Counted from the stretch's first letter, positions 25,902 to 34,431 are shown. The stretch: 64,000 nucleotides of DNA from Rhizobium leguminosarum (GCF_017876795.1 NZ_JAGIOR010000001.1:1064501-1128500); one strand, 5' to 3'. The notes: generated from the letters alone by a model not told the origin. Numbers and translations are program-made.

Positions 25902-26615
25902 ATGATCCTTGACGCCGCTCGACTATCGCTCACCAATTTATTCGCGCCGGAAACACGCTCGGTCTTCTGGAAAGTGCTCGGCCTGACGATTCTCGTGCTG
26001 GTCGGTCTCTGGTTCGCGCTGCGTGGGGCCTTCATGGCTTTTCTCTTTCCCTGGCTCACCAGCTTCTTTCCCGATGTGCCGGATTGGGCGGGGTGGCTCG
26101 CTCTGGTTTTCGCAATTCTTGCCGGTATCGGCCTTGCGCTGATGCTGGCGTTACTGCTTTCGCCGGTCACGGCCCTGATCGCCGGCCTGTTTCTCGACGA
26201 TGTCGCCGATGTCATCGAAAAACGCGATTATCCCAAGGACGTGCCGGGCACCGCCATGCCGCTCGCGCCGGCGATGTCAAGCTCGATCAAGTTCCTCGGC
26301 GTGGTGATCCTCGGCAATATCGTGGCGTTGCTGCTGCTGTTCATTCCCGGCGTCAATCTGATCGCGTTTTTTCTGGTGAACGGCTATCTGCTCGGCCGGG
26401 AATTTTTCGAATTCGCCGCCATGCGTTTCCGTTCGCCTGGGGAGGCGCGGCTCCTCCGCGCCAAGCACGCCTCCACCGTCTTTCTTGGTGGGCTGATGAT
26501 CGCCCTGTTTCTGGCGATCCCGTTCGTCAATCTTCTGACGCCGCTGTTTGCCGCCGGCATGATGGTGCATCTGCACAAACTGATTTCCGCGCGCGACACC
26601 GGTTCGCGGGCCTGA
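25902..26615 (+). CDS. EI24-domain (CysZ-like) membrane protein
   Basis: 237-aa integral membrane protein with about four strong hydrophobic regions (about residues 25-50, 65-100, 128-155 and 193-215). It has the shape and motifs of the EI24/CysZ family: SPVTALIAGLFLDDVADVIE and NGYLLGREFFEFAAMR. CysZ proteins are linked to sulfate uptake, but this branch is often present without that role shown. GGAG lies 11 bp before the ATG. The 234 bp before it are AT-rich and should hold its promoter and that of the divergent RpiR-type gene. Confidence 0.78.
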   Translation: MILDAARLSLTNLFAPETRSVFWKVLGLTILVLVGLWFALRGAFMAFLFPWLTSFFPDVPDWAGWLALVFAILAGIGLALMLALLLSPVTALIAGLFLDDVADVIEKRDYPKDVPGTAMPLAPAMSSSIKFLGVVILGNIVALLLLFIPGVNLIAFFLVNGYLLGREFFEFAAMRFRSPGEARLLRAKHASTVFLGGLMIALFLAIPFVNLLTPLFAAGMMVHLHKLISARDTGSRA

Positions 26616-26623
26616 GATCAACC

Positions 26624-26647
26624 GGGCAGGACGGAGATGTCCTGCCC
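26624..26647. terminator. Bidirectional terminator between the EI24 gene and nth
   Basis: GGGCAGGAC (26624-26632) pairs perfectly with GTCCTGCCC (26639-26647) over a 6-bp loop. It lies in the 31 bp between two convergent genes and its right arm touches the nth stop codon. T-runs are poor on both sides, so efficiency is uncertain. Confidence 0.6.
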
Positions 26648-27429
26648 TATTCAACGGCCTCGCCGATCACCTGCGGCGGTAGCTCGACAAGCGGGGCCGG
26701 CACATCCCAACTCTTCTCCGGCGATTTACAGAGATCGGCAATGACGCAGCGTTCGCATTCGGGGCGGCGCGCCTTGCAGGTGTAGCGACCGTGCAGGATC
26801 AGCCAGTGATGCGCGTGATAGAGGTAAGGTTTCGGAATCACCTTCATCAGCCGCGCCTCGACCTCGTCAGGCGTTTTGCCGGGGGCAAGCCGAATGCGAT
26901 TGGCGATGCGGAAGATATGCGTGTCGACGGCCATCGTCGCCTGGCCGAAGGCCATGGACAGCACAACATTGGCGGTCTTGCGGCCGACGCCCGGCAATCG
27001 CACCAGCTCATCGCGCGTCTTTGGCACCTCGCCGGCGAATTGGTCGACCAGCATCTGCGAAAGCGCGATGACGTTTTTCGCCTTGTTGCGGTAGAGGCCA
27101 ATCGTCCTGATGTAATCGCGTAGCCGCTCTTCGCCGAGATCGAGCATCTTTTTCGGCGTATCGGCAATCTGGAAGAGCGCGCGCGTCGCCTTGTTGACAC
27201 CGACATCGGTTGCCTGCGCCGAAAGCGCGACGGCGACGACCAGGGTAAAGGGGTTGGTGTGCTCAAGCTCGCCCCTCGGTTCCGGCCGTTGCACCGAGAA
27301 GCGGCGGAAGATCTCTTCACGCTCGGCCAATGAATAGACCGTGTGCACCGCTGCGGCCTTCTTGCGGCGGGCGATCACATTCGCGCCCTGAGGCGTCTTG
27401 CTAACGGATTTGAGTTTCGGATTTGCCAT
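26647..27429 (-). CDS. nth: Endonuclease III (DNA glycosylase/AP lyase)
   Basis: 260-aa base-excision repair enzyme for oxidised pyrimidines. Helix-hairpin-helix with catalytic lysine in LPGVGRKTANVVL (about residue 145), catalytic aspartate in VDTHIFRIANR, and a 4Fe-4S cluster motif C-x6-C-x2-C-x5-C starting at CKARRPEC (about 218). The ATG at 27429 gives a basic N-terminal extension of about 30 residues; a start 12 codons further up is possible. It is head-to-head with the DUF2244 gene with almost no space between. Confidence 0.92.
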   Translation of the reverse strand: MANPKLKSVSKTPQGANVIARRKKAAAVHTVYSLAEREEIFRRFSVQRPEPRGELEHTNPFTLVVAVALSAQATDVGVNKATRALFQIADTPKKMLDLGEERLRDYIRTIGLYRNKAKNVIALSQMLVDQFAGEVPKTRDELVRLPGVGRKTANVVLSMAFGQATMAVDTHIFRIANRIRLAPGKTPDEVEARLMKVIPKPYLYHAHHWLILHGRYTCKARRPECERCVIADLCKSPEKSWDVPAPLVELPPQVIGEAVE

Positions 27430-27451
27430 GGAAACTCTATACTCAGCAGCC

Positions 27452-27949
27452 ATGATGGAAAGCAACGCCGACAGCTCCAGCGAGCAGCCTGTTTTCGCTG
27501 CCGAACTCTTTCCCCACCGGTCGCTCGGTCGCCGGGGCTTCAGGGTGCTGCTTATCCTGTCCGGTTCCGTCTGCCTCCTCTACGGCATGTTCTTCATCGC
27601 GACCGGCGCCTGGCCGATCGGCTTCTTCTTCGGACTGGATTTCGTGCTTCTCTACGGCGCCTTCTGGCTGAATTACCGCTCCGGCAAAGCGCGCGAACAG
27701 GTGACGGTGTCGCGTACCGACGTGTCGGTGCGCAAGTTCACGCCATCGGGGCGGATGGCGGAGCATCACTTCAATCCGTTCTGGGCGCGTTTCCTCATTC
27801 GAAGGCACCAGGAGATCGGCATTCTCTCCATGCAGATCTTCGGCGAAGGCCGGCGGACGGATATCGGCTCTTTCCTCAATCCCGACGATCGTGAAAGCTT
27901 CGCCAAAGCCTTCAAGGGCGCACTCGCCACGGTCAAGCAGCGTATCTGA
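27452..27949 (+). CDS. DUF2244-family membrane protein
   Basis: 165-aa protein with two hydrophobic segments (about residues 30-50 and 52-72) followed by a soluble C-terminal domain, the layout of DUF2244. The conserved FPHRSLGRRGFRVL precedes the first segment. Function unknown. The start is ambiguous: ATG 27452 or 27455, or ATG 27428, whose CCATGG is shared with the nth start on the other strand. No clear ribosome site marks any of them. Confidence 0.75.
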   Translation: MMESNADSSSEQPVFAAELFPHRSLGRRGFRVLLILSGSVCLLYGMFFIATGAWPIGFFFGLDFVLLYGAFWLNYRSGKAREQVTVSRTDVSVRKFTPSGRMAEHHFNPFWARFLIRRHQEIGILSMQIFGEGRRTDIGSFLNPDDRESFAKAFKGALATVKQRI

Positions 27950-28028
27950 GCTTACTTGGTGGGTGCGCAAGAAACGGGTGGTTTGCGAACACCCTATTGA
28001 TTATCTCCTTGTGACAAGGAGAAAGACG

Positions 28029-28901
28029 ATGAATATGATTGCGAACCTGCAGACAGACATCACGCCTGACGGCCCTGATTATGACATTGTCCGTCGGGTG
28101 ATCGAACTCATCACCGAGGATTATCGCGACCAGCCTTCGCTGGAGGCGATCGCGGCCCGGCTCAACCAGTCGCCGACGCAGCTGCAGAAGACCTTCACCC
28201 GCTGGGCCGGCCTGTCGCCCAAGGGTTTCCTGCAGGCGGTGACGCTCGACCACGCCAAGCGGCTGCTGCGCAAGGAAGACATGCCGTTGCTCGAGACCTC
28301 GATCGAGGTTGGTCTCTCCGGGCCGAGCCGGCTGCACGATCTCTTCGTCACCCATGAGGCGATGTCACCAGGCGAATGGAAGGCGAAGGGCGGCGGTCTC
28401 ACCATCCGCTACGGCTTCCACATCTGCCCCTTCGGCATCGCGCTGATCATGGTGACCGACCGCGGCCTTGCCGGCCTTGCCTTCAGCGATTCCGGCGACG
28501 AGAAGGCCTGTCTCGAGGATATGACCTGCCGCTGGCCGAACGCCTGTTATGTCGAGGACCTGCAGGCGACGGTTCCCTATGCCGCCCGCATCTTCGAACC
28601 GGGCAAATGGTCCTCGGAACAGCCGCTGCGCGTCGTGCTGATCGGCACCGACTTCCAGGTGAGCGTCTGGCAAAGCCTCATGAAAATCCCATTCGGCAAG
28701 GCCGTCACCTATTCCGATATCGCCAAGGATATCGGCCGGCCGACGGCGCAGCGCGCCGTGGGTGCGGCGGTCGGGGCCAACCCGATCTCCTTCGTGGTGC
28801 CATGCCACCGCGCGGTCGGCAAGAACGGCGCGCTGACCGGATATCATTGGGGTTTGACCCGCAAGCGGGCGATGCTCGGCTGGGAATCGGCGCACGCTTG
28901 A
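28029..28901 (+). CDS. AraC-type HTH fused to O6-alkylguanine-DNA methyltransferase (Ada-like)
   Basis: 290-aa fusion. Residues about 20-115 are an AraC-type helix-turn-helix (SLEAIAARLNQSPTQLQKTF; LRKEDMPLLETSIEVGLSGP). Residues about 125-285 are the methyltransferase, with acceptor cysteine in VVPCHRAVG (about 258). The N-terminal methylphosphotriester domain of E. coli Ada is absent. It should repair O6-methylguanine and may bind DNA through the HTH, but without the Ada switch cysteine its control must differ. AAGGAGA lies 6 bp before the ATG. Confidence 0.87.
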   Translation: MNMIANLQTDITPDGPDYDIVRRVIELITEDYRDQPSLEAIAARLNQSPTQLQKTFTRWAGLSPKGFLQAVTLDHAKRLLRKEDMPLLETSIEVGLSGPSRLHDLFVTHEAMSPGEWKAKGGGLTIRYGFHICPFGIALIMVTDRGLAGLAFSDSGDEKACLEDMTCRWPNACYVEDLQATVPYAARIFEPGKWSSEQPLRVVLIGTDFQVSVWQSLMKIPFGKAVTYSDIAKDIGRPTAQRAVGAAVGANPISFVVPCHRAVGKNGALTGYHWGLTRKRAMLGWESAHA

Positions 28902-28914
28902 GGGTCCTGCGGCG

Positions 28915-29430
28915 TTAGTCGAAATCGAAATTGTTGATCCGGGCGATGATATCGTCGTCCAGATTCAATAAGGCCTCGGCGATATCAATATGCCCTTTGG
29001 CGACTGCCTGGGCGGCGCTTGCCGACAGGAATGTCGATCGGTTCCATGCTTCGTGACGATGTACGCTGACGCATTCGGTCAGGGATGCAATCGCTTGCTG
29101 GTAGGCTTCGTGCAGATCAGGCGGTATTTCCGGTCCCTGCCCGGCCTTTCGAGACACTTCGATGCACGCCGGCAATTGATAAAATGAGAAGTCGATCGGG
29201 GTGGCCGTGGTGAGCGCGATCCTGACGACGTGAGGAACAGCGGCATATGAAGCCGGGTAGATATCGCCCTGATGGCAGAGGCTTGACCACAGACTAAACC
29301 AGGGTTCTGCATCACGCGCCGCCGTTGGCCCTGCAGATCGTTCCAGGGCCTTCAGCAGCTCAGGCGTATTTGCTGCTGGACCATAGCAATGTCGTAATTC
29401 GCTCCAACGCCGGCTATCGAGTGAAAGCAT
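28915..29430 (-). CDS. Uncharacterised protein, coupled to a SorC-type regulator
   Basis: 171-aa soluble protein with no signal peptide or membrane segment and no domain I can name. Features that look conserved are the start LSLDSRRWSELRHCYGPAAN, the WFSLWSSLCHQGDIY stretch (about residue 44), YPASYAAVPHVV and an acidic C-terminus. The start lies 4 bp after the stop of the SorC-type gene, whose end supplies the ribosome site region, so the two are probably co-transcribed. It ends 13 bp from the convergent methyltransferase gene. Function not assignable. Confidence 0.65.
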   Translation of the reverse strand: MLSLDSRRWSELRHCYGPAANTPELLKALERSAGPTAARDAEPWFSLWSSLCHQGDIYPASYAAVPHVVRIALTTATPIDFSFYQLPACIEVSRKAGQGPEIPPDLHEAYQQAIASLTECVSVHRHEAWNRSTFLSASAAQAVAKGHIDIAEALLNLDDDIIARINNFDFD

Positions 29431-29434
29431 AATT

Positions 29435-30412
29435 TCATTCCGCCAGTCGCAAGAGTTCTCGGGCTGCGCCCTCGTCCGTGATCAGCGTGTTGCAGCCGAT
29501 GCGTTTGATCGTGGCGCGGATGGCGACTGCGCGGTGGGCGCCGCCGGAGGAAAGCACGATATGCTTGGCCTCCTTCAGTGTGTCGAGATCGACGGACATG
29601 ACGCGCCGATTGATCGAGTGGTCGACCGAATTGCCGTCCTCGTCGAGGAAGTTGAACATGGTGTCGCAGACGCAGCCGGCATCGATCAGTTCCTGCAGTT
29701 CGGCCTTCGAGATCCAGCCTTCCGACAGCGAGGTCGAATGTGGGCCGATATCGCCGCAACTGACGATCGCCAGATCGAGATTCTCGGCGAGACGGTAGAT
29801 CGTGTCCAGCCCGCATTTCTCGATCAGATTGCGCTTGGTCTCGATGGAATCGACGAGAAGCGGCGCCAGGAACATGTAGCATTCGGCGCCGAGTTGATTT
29901 GCCAGCCGCCACGTGTAATCGATCGGGTTCGTCTGGTGCACGGCGACGATGCCGCCCAGCAGCGAGACGATTTTGCAATTGGCGCGGCGCGGCGGCCGGA
30001 AGCTCGACAGCGAGGCGGTCATGGTGCGGCCCCAGCCGACGCCGATGGTATAGTCGTCGGGGATGGCTTCGGAGAGGAACTGGCCGAGCGCCAGGCCGAC
30101 ATTTTTCGCCAGCGCGTTGACGTCGCCATTGACCGGTGCGGGTACGACGATCGCCTCGTCGAGCCCATAGGCGCGCTCCAGTCTCACCGAAAGCTCGACG
30201 CAGTCGCCGATCGAATCGTTGATCCAGATCTGGACTTCGCTGCGCTTCATCGCCTCATCGAGCAGGCGGATCACGGTGGTGCGGCTGATGCCGAGTTGTT
30301 CGGCGACGTCCTTCTGGGTCAAGCCCTCATTATAGTAGAGCCATGCCGCCCGCAGCCGCAGCGAGGATGCTTCCGAAAAGGCCGTATGCGTGCCGCGTTT
30401 GAGTTTGACCAC
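29435..30412 (-). CDS. SorC/DeoR-type sugar-binding transcriptional regulator
   Basis: 325-aa regulator with an N-terminal helix-turn-helix (LYYNEGLTQKDVAEQLGISR, about residues 26-45) and a C-terminal sugar-binding domain (IGVGWGRTMTASLSSF, CKIVSLLGGIV, and NTLITDEGAARELL at the end). It is divergent from transaldolase, with a TGACA/TGTCA palindrome between them. Similar regulators control erythritol, sorbitol and deoxyribose genes; here transaldolase is the nearest candidate target. Confidence 0.83.
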   Translation of the reverse strand: MVKLKRGTHTAFSEASSLRLRAAWLYYNEGLTQKDVAEQLGISRTTVIRLLDEAMKRSEVQIWINDSIGDCVELSVRLERAYGLDEAIVVPAPVNGDVNALAKNVGLALGQFLSEAIPDDYTIGVGWGRTMTASLSSFRPPRRANCKIVSLLGGIVAVHQTNPIDYTWRLANQLGAECYMFLAPLLVDSIETKRNLIEKCGLDTIYRLAENLDLAIVSCGDIGPHSTSLSEGWISKAELQELIDAGCVCDTMFNFLDEDGNSVDHSINRRVMSVDLDTLKEAKHIVLSSGGAHRAVAIRATIKRIGCNTLITDEGAARELLRLAE

Positions 30413-30814
30413 ATCTCCTCCAGCCGAATTCCTGCCCTAAATCCCTCTTGGGATGAACGGCTGTCACGGCGCGTTTGTTGGGGGATAATGACGGGTGTGA
30501 CACTTATGTCAATTGAAATGCACAAATGTCCTTGACTTTTCCGCGGGCGAACGGCGATAGTCTTGCCGACACGAAATCGTTCTGTCCGTCCGAGGAGGAC
30601 ATAGTGCGGGCATGCCGAAAGCCACGACCGGCCTTCCAGCCGCAGGCGGCATCGCCTGCGTTCGGGAACACGGCCAGTGTCCTTCACGTTTATGAATCAT
30701 CCGTGACGGATGCGTGCATTTTCGCCTGCAGCATGCAGAAAACCTGTCGGTAGATCACCTTTGCCGGGCGGAACTCGCGCCGGTCGCAGCCCAAGTTCAA
30801 CAAGGATTATTGAC
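30413..30814. other. 402-bp divergent intergenic region before transaldolase
   Basis: Contains TGACA-CTTA-TGTCA (30498-30511), a perfect short palindrome suited to a regulator, and TTGACT (30532-30537) with GATAGT (30556-30561) as a possible promoter towards tal. An inverted repeat CGCAGGCG/CGCCTGCG lies in the long leader near 30641-30660. A 49-codon frame from GTG 30604 has a good ribosome site (GAGGAGG) but no recognisable content. I see no RNA gene here. Confidence 0.45.
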
Positions 30815-31780
30815 ATGACATCCAAGCTTGACCAACTCCGCGAGATTACCACCGTCGTTGCCGACACCGGCGACATCGAGGCCGTCGCCCGCCTGAAGCC
30901 GGTGGATTGCACGACGAACCCGAGCATCGTGCTCAAAGCACTCGGCACGCCGATGTTTGCCGATGCCATCAAGGAAGCCGTCGCCTGGGGCAAAAAGCAG
31001 GGCGGCAATTCCGAAGCCGTTTCTTCCGCCGTCGCCGATCGCCTCGCCATCTCGGTCGGCGCCGCCCTGGTGAAGCTCGTCCCGGGCCGCGTGTCGACCG
31101 AAGTCGACGCCGATCTTTCCTTCGATACCGAGGCCTCGCTTGCCAAGGCGCGCGCGATCATCGCCGCCTACAAGGATCGCGGTATCGGTCAGGACCGCAT
31201 CCTCATCAAGCTCGCTTCCACCTGGGAAGGCATCCGCGCCGCGGAAGTGCTGCAGAAGGAAGGAATCGACTGCAACCTGACACTTCTGTTCAGCAAGGCC
31301 CAGGCGATCGCCTGCGCCGATGCCAAGGTATTCCTGATCTCGCCCTTCGTCGGCCGCATCCTCGACTGGTACAAGAAGTCGACCGGCAAGGACTACACTG
31401 CCGAGGAAGATCCGGGCGTCATCTCCGTTCGTGAAATCTACAACTACTACAAAACGAACGACATCAAGACGATCGTCATGGGCGCCTCCTTCCGCAGCGC
31501 CGGCGAAATCGAAGCCCTTGCCGGCTGCGACCGCCTGACCATCAGCCCGAACCTGCTCGACGAGCTCGCCAAGGACGAAGGCAAGCTGGAGCGTAAGCTC
31601 TCGCCCGAGGCCCGCAAGTCGGATCCGAAGGTCTCGGTCGACGAGAAGACCTTCCGCTGGATGATGAACGAAGACGCGATGGCGACGGAAAAACTCGCCG
31701 AAGGCATTCGCGCCTTCGCCAAGGATCTGGGAACGTTGCGCACCATGGTGCAGAAGGAACTGCAGCTCGCCGCCGCCTGA
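30815..31780 (+). CDS. tal: Transaldolase
   Basis: 321-aa cytoplasmic enzyme of the pentose phosphate pathway; it moves a dihydroxyacetone unit between sedoheptulose 7-phosphate and glyceraldehyde 3-phosphate. Motifs: [12 protein letters not shown] (about residue 31), [14 protein letters not shown] (about 91) and the Schiff-base lysine at residue 132 in [11 protein letters not shown]. Length and lysine position match E. coli TalB. AAGGAT precedes the ATG at 30815; open frame upstream is leader. It follows a regulator that may respond to a sugar phosphate. Confidence 0.95.
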   Translation: MTSKLDQLREITTVVADTGDIEAVARLKPVDCTTNPSIVLKALGTPMFADAIKEAVAWGKKQGGNSEAVSSAVADRLAISVGAALVKLVPGRVSTEVDADLSFDTEASLAKARAIIAAYKDRGIGQDRILIKLASTWEGIRAAEVLQKEGIDCNLTLLFSKAQAIACADAKVFLISPFVGRILDWYKKSTGKDYTAEEDPGVISVREIYNYYKTNDIKTIVMGASFRSAGEIEALAGCDRLTISPNLLDELAKDEGKLERKLSPEARKSDPKVSVDEKTFRWMMNEDAMATEKLAEGIRAFAKDLGTLRTMVQKELQLAAA

Positions 31781-31800
31781 TAAGGCGCGGCGTGCAATCG

Positions 31801-31834
31801 AAGGCGCGGCTGCCGCTGGCAGGCGCGCCTTTTT
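31801..31834 (+). terminator. Intrinsic terminator of tal
   Basis: AAGGCGCG (31801-31808) pairs with CGCGCCTT (31824-31831), with further GCTGCC/GGCAG pairing inside, followed by TTTTT. It begins 20 bp after the tal stop. Confidence 0.85.
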
Positions 31835-31872
31835 CGTGCTGTTATCAAAGGCATACGCTGTTGGAGACCGAT

Positions 31873-32541
31873 ATGGCGGGTGAGAAACGGGCAAGTTCGT
31901 TGGCGGCATTTGCCTACAAGCATGCGAGCTTCATCATCGCCATCCTTGCCGGACTGGTGGTCTTCTTGGCTGTGACCTCGCGCGAAGTCAGCGCCGGCAA
32001 CATCTTGTTCGGCTGGAATGTCAGCGCCGGCATTTTTGTCGCGCTCAGCTGGCGCAAGATGCTGTGGGCGACGGTTGAAAGCATCCGGAAACGCTCAGAG
32101 GATCTCGATTTCTCCGACACCGTATTGCTGGCTCTTTCGATCGGTGCGGCGCTTGCCAGCATCGCCGGTATCGGCCTCGAGCTTCATTCGATCAAGGAAG
32201 CGACGCCTGATATCGCGCTAGCCCGGGCAGGTGTCGCCGTTCTGACGATCCTGATCTCCTGGATCTTTCTGCACACTCTCTTCACCATCCATTATGCCCA
32301 TTATTTCTATGGCGGGGCAGACGAGGAGGGTGGCCTCAAGTTTCCTGACGGGATCGAGGAGCCAGGCTATTGGGATTTCCTCTACTTCTCCTTCACCATC
32401 GGCGTTGCCGCGCAGACGGCGGATGTCGCGGTCAGTTCGACCAGCATGCGCAAGCTGACGCTGCTGCATGCGGTGCTGTCGTTCCTGTTCAATACGACGA
32501 TCCTGGCACTGGCGATCAATGTCGGGGCGAGCCTGCTTTAG
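31873..32541 (+). CDS. DUF1345-family membrane protein
   Basis: 222-aa integral membrane protein with five hydrophobic segments. The DUF1345 signature YWDFLYFSFTIGVAAQTADV lies near residue 165, preceded by HYAHYFY. Ribosome site TTGGAGA precedes the ATG at 31873. Function unknown; the FSFTIG core resembles the selectivity region of two-pore channels, but that is only a resemblance. Its TAG stop is the first triplet of the 46-bp palindrome. Confidence 0.82.
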   Translation: MAGEKRASSLAAFAYKHASFIIAILAGLVVFLAVTSREVSAGNILFGWNVSAGIFVALSWRKMLWATVESIRKRSEDLDFSDTVLLALSIGAALASIAGIGLELHSIKEATPDIALARAGVAVLTILISWIFLHTLFTIHYAHYFYGGADEEGGLKFPDGIEEPGYWDFLYFSFTIGVAAQTADVAVSSTSMRKLTLLHAVLSFLFNTTILALAINVGASLL

Positions 32542-32584
32542 AGCCTTTCCTGGTCAGATTGAACTCTGACCAGGAAAGGCTCTA
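32539..32584. repeat. 46-bp palindrome, short form of the 13311-13582 element
   Basis: TAGAGCCTTTCCTGGTCAGA (32539-32558) pairs perfectly with TCTGACCAGGAAAGGCTCTA (32565-32584) over a 6-bp loop. The first 25 bp equal the outer arm of the 272-bp element. Both end triplets are stop codons: TAG of the DUF1345 gene and, on the minus strand, TAG of the anti-sigma gene. It is likely a compact bidirectional terminator. Confidence 0.88.
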
Positions 32585-33382
32585 ACCCTTCGCCGCCGCC
32601 CTGAAGAGCGTCTCGAACTCGGCCAAGTCACCTGCGGCGACATCTGAAACCGCCCAGAACACCAGCCCTCCATCCGACCATTGCGTCGTGTTGTAACCGT
32701 CATGGACCGTCTTCGTCTGCGCAGCCGATGCCGCGGGCCAGATGAACAGGTTGATGACATGGCCGTGGTGCCGGTAGACGAGGGCCGCGACGGCGCGATC
32801 ACCGATATAGTCGACACGCCCGCCGATCAGCGGAAAGCCATCCTTGGAGAGATCGCTGACCGGTGGCGAAAAATCGATCTTGCCGTTGAACCAGGGTTTT
32901 ACCGTGTGCTGATCCGAGGTCATCACGTCGGTCAGATGATCGGCCATCATCGACCTGACATGGCTTGCCATGATCTGGTCCTGCAAAAGCAAGGTCTGCG
33001 ACGGTGCATTGACGTACAGGAAGGCGCCTGCCGCCAGTACTGCGAGCGAAGGCACGAAGCTCCATTGCCGGATGAAATCCAAGGCGCGGCGCCAGACCGG
33101 CGCCTGGCGCGGCGGGGGCAGGCTGGACGCCGCCGCTGCCTGTTCAAACGACAGCATTGACAGGACTTGCGAACGCAGCGCCTCCGGCGGCCGCCACTTG
33201 ACGCCATCCTGATCGATGATCTCTCTCACGGCACGGACCCCTTCCATCTCCGCCCTGCAATTCGCGCAGGTGCCAAGATGATCCTCGAATTGCGCTGCAT
33301 GGACGGAATCGAGCTCGCCGTCGACGAAGCCGTGCAGCATGATGCGCCATTCCGGGCAACCTCTCTGTTGGGCTTCACTCAT
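32582..33382 (-). CDS. Anti-sigma factor with zinc-finger N-terminus and membrane anchor
   Basis: 266-aa membrane protein. The N-terminal zinc-binding anti-sigma motif H-x3-C-x2-C is in HLGTCANCRAEM (about residues 35-45). A single hydrophobic segment (SFVPSLAVLAAGAFLYVNA, about 110-128) leads to an extracytoplasmic domain of about 135 residues. The start overlaps the sigma-factor stop by 4 bp, so both are made together. It should hold the sigma factor inactive until an envelope or redox signal. Its TAG stop is the end of the 46-bp palindrome. Confidence 0.88.
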   Translation of the reverse strand: MSEAQQRGCPEWRIMLHGFVDGELDSVHAAQFEDHLGTCANCRAEMEGVRAVREIIDQDGVKWRPPEALRSQVLSMLSFEQAAAASSLPPPRQAPVWRRALDFIRQWSFVPSLAVLAAGAFLYVNAPSQTLLLQDQIMASHVRSMMADHLTDVMTSDQHTVKPWFNGKIDFSPPVSDLSKDGFPLIGGRVDYIGDRAVAALVYRHHGHVINLFIWPAASAAQTKTVHDGYNTTQWSDGGLVFWAVSDVAAGDLAEFETLFRAAAKG

Positions 33383-34131
33383 CCTGCCGTCTCGCTTTTG
33401 CTGCATGCATCCCAGGCTTCGCCAAATTCACGCCGCGCCCTGGCAAGCCGCGACATGACCGTGCCGATCGGCGCATCGATGATCTCGGCGATCTGCCGGT
33501 AGGAAAGATCTTCAAGCTCGCGCAAGACAAGAATTTCCCGCATCGCCTCCGGAAGTCGACTGATAACCGCGCGTACGCGTTGTTGTTCGCTTCGTCGGAT
33601 CGTCGCCGTCTCCGGCGAATCCTCCTCCGAGGCGATCTGGTATTCGCCGCCTTCATCGGGGTCAGCGTAGCCGTCATTGCCCAAAGGCTGCTCGAACCGC
33701 GCTTTGCGGCGATCCTGCTGGCGCCAAACATGGCAGCAGTTCCTGACAATGGCAAAGAGCCAGGCGCGCGGATCGCCGCCACGATAGGTTTCGAAATTGC
33801 GATAGGCGCGTAGGAACGCTTCCTGGACAATATCCTGTGCGGCATCTGCGTCGCGGCTGAGGAAGCGGGCAAAGTTATAAGCCGCGTCAAGATGCGGAAC
33901 GATCATGTTCTGAAAGCGCTGCATGAATTCATGCTGCGCCGTCGTATCGGCTGTCGAAGCGACCCGGTCGCTGCTCGATTTTTCCGAGACCATGAAATGG
34001 AATAGCCGCACCGCGCCGCCGAAAAGCGCCGTCAGCGGTGATGGTCGAATGCGGGTCTTCGACGCTTGCCGGCCCAGCAGCAACCAGTCGTTCGATCCGA
34101 CGGGATAGGTGATCTGAGCGTTTGTCATCAT
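33379..34131 (-). CDS. ECF-type RNA polymerase sigma factor
   Basis: 250-aa sigma factor. Region 2 spans about residues 80-140 (DAAQDIVQEAFLRAYRNFETY and RAWLFAIVRNCC), region 4 about 185-235 (LPEAMREILVLRELEDLSYR, IGTVMSRLARAR). The linker is acidic. Two adjacent ATGs at 34131 and 34128 follow GGGAGA; a shorter start at 33993 (MVSEKSSS) would give the more usual length of about 200 aa. Translationally coupled to its anti-sigma gene and divergent from the Tat-exported hydrolase, a likely target. Confidence 0.9.
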   Translation of the reverse strand: MMTNAQITYPVGSNDWLLLGRQASKTRIRPSPLTALFGGAVRLFHFMVSEKSSSDRVASTADTTAQHEFMQRFQNMIVPHLDAAYNFARFLSRDADAAQDIVQEAFLRAYRNFETYRGGDPRAWLFAIVRNCCHVWRQQDRRKARFEQPLGNDGYADPDEGGEYQIASEEDSPETATIRRSEQQRVRAVISRLPEAMREILVLRELEDLSYRQIAEIIDAPIGTVMSRLARARREFGEAWDACSKSETAG

Positions 34132-34431
34132 TCTCCCTGCCTCAACAGCAGCCGAATTTAGGCGTGAGATCCACAGGCATGCAATGCGGTCCCTTGCCGT
34201 CTAGACCGATCGGCACATGGTTTTATTCCACGTCGACGCCAGGATTTTTGCATGCAGCGGGACGTTAATCGCACGCGATAGAAATCGAAAAACATTTTCA
34301 ACAGCTTGAAGAAATAACTCCCCAGATTGGGAATAAGCGGGCTGTGCCAGCGATCTAGTTCGGCAGCGAGGGCATCTGAACAATTCCAGTCTTCGCCACC
34401 AGAAATGCCATCAACTAGAGGAGGCATATCC
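34132..34431. other. 300-bp divergent region between the ECF sigma and hydrolase genes
   Basis: No convincing gene. It holds GAGGAGG before the hydrolase start. GGATTT at 34242-34247 and CGTTAA at 34263-34268 (15-bp spacing) faintly resemble an ECF-type promoter, but the -35 part is not close to GGAAC. Other reading frames here lack ribosome sites. Confidence 0.4.

Noticed and set aside
30604..30753. 49-codon frame with a good GAGGAGG ribosome site before tal
   Set aside because: No recognisable content and it lies in a long leader. Kept only as a note in the intergenic entry.
34242..34268. Possible ECF-type promoter (GGATTT and CGTTAA)
   Set aside because: The -35 part is far from GGAAC and the spacing is one short; not listed as a feature on its own.
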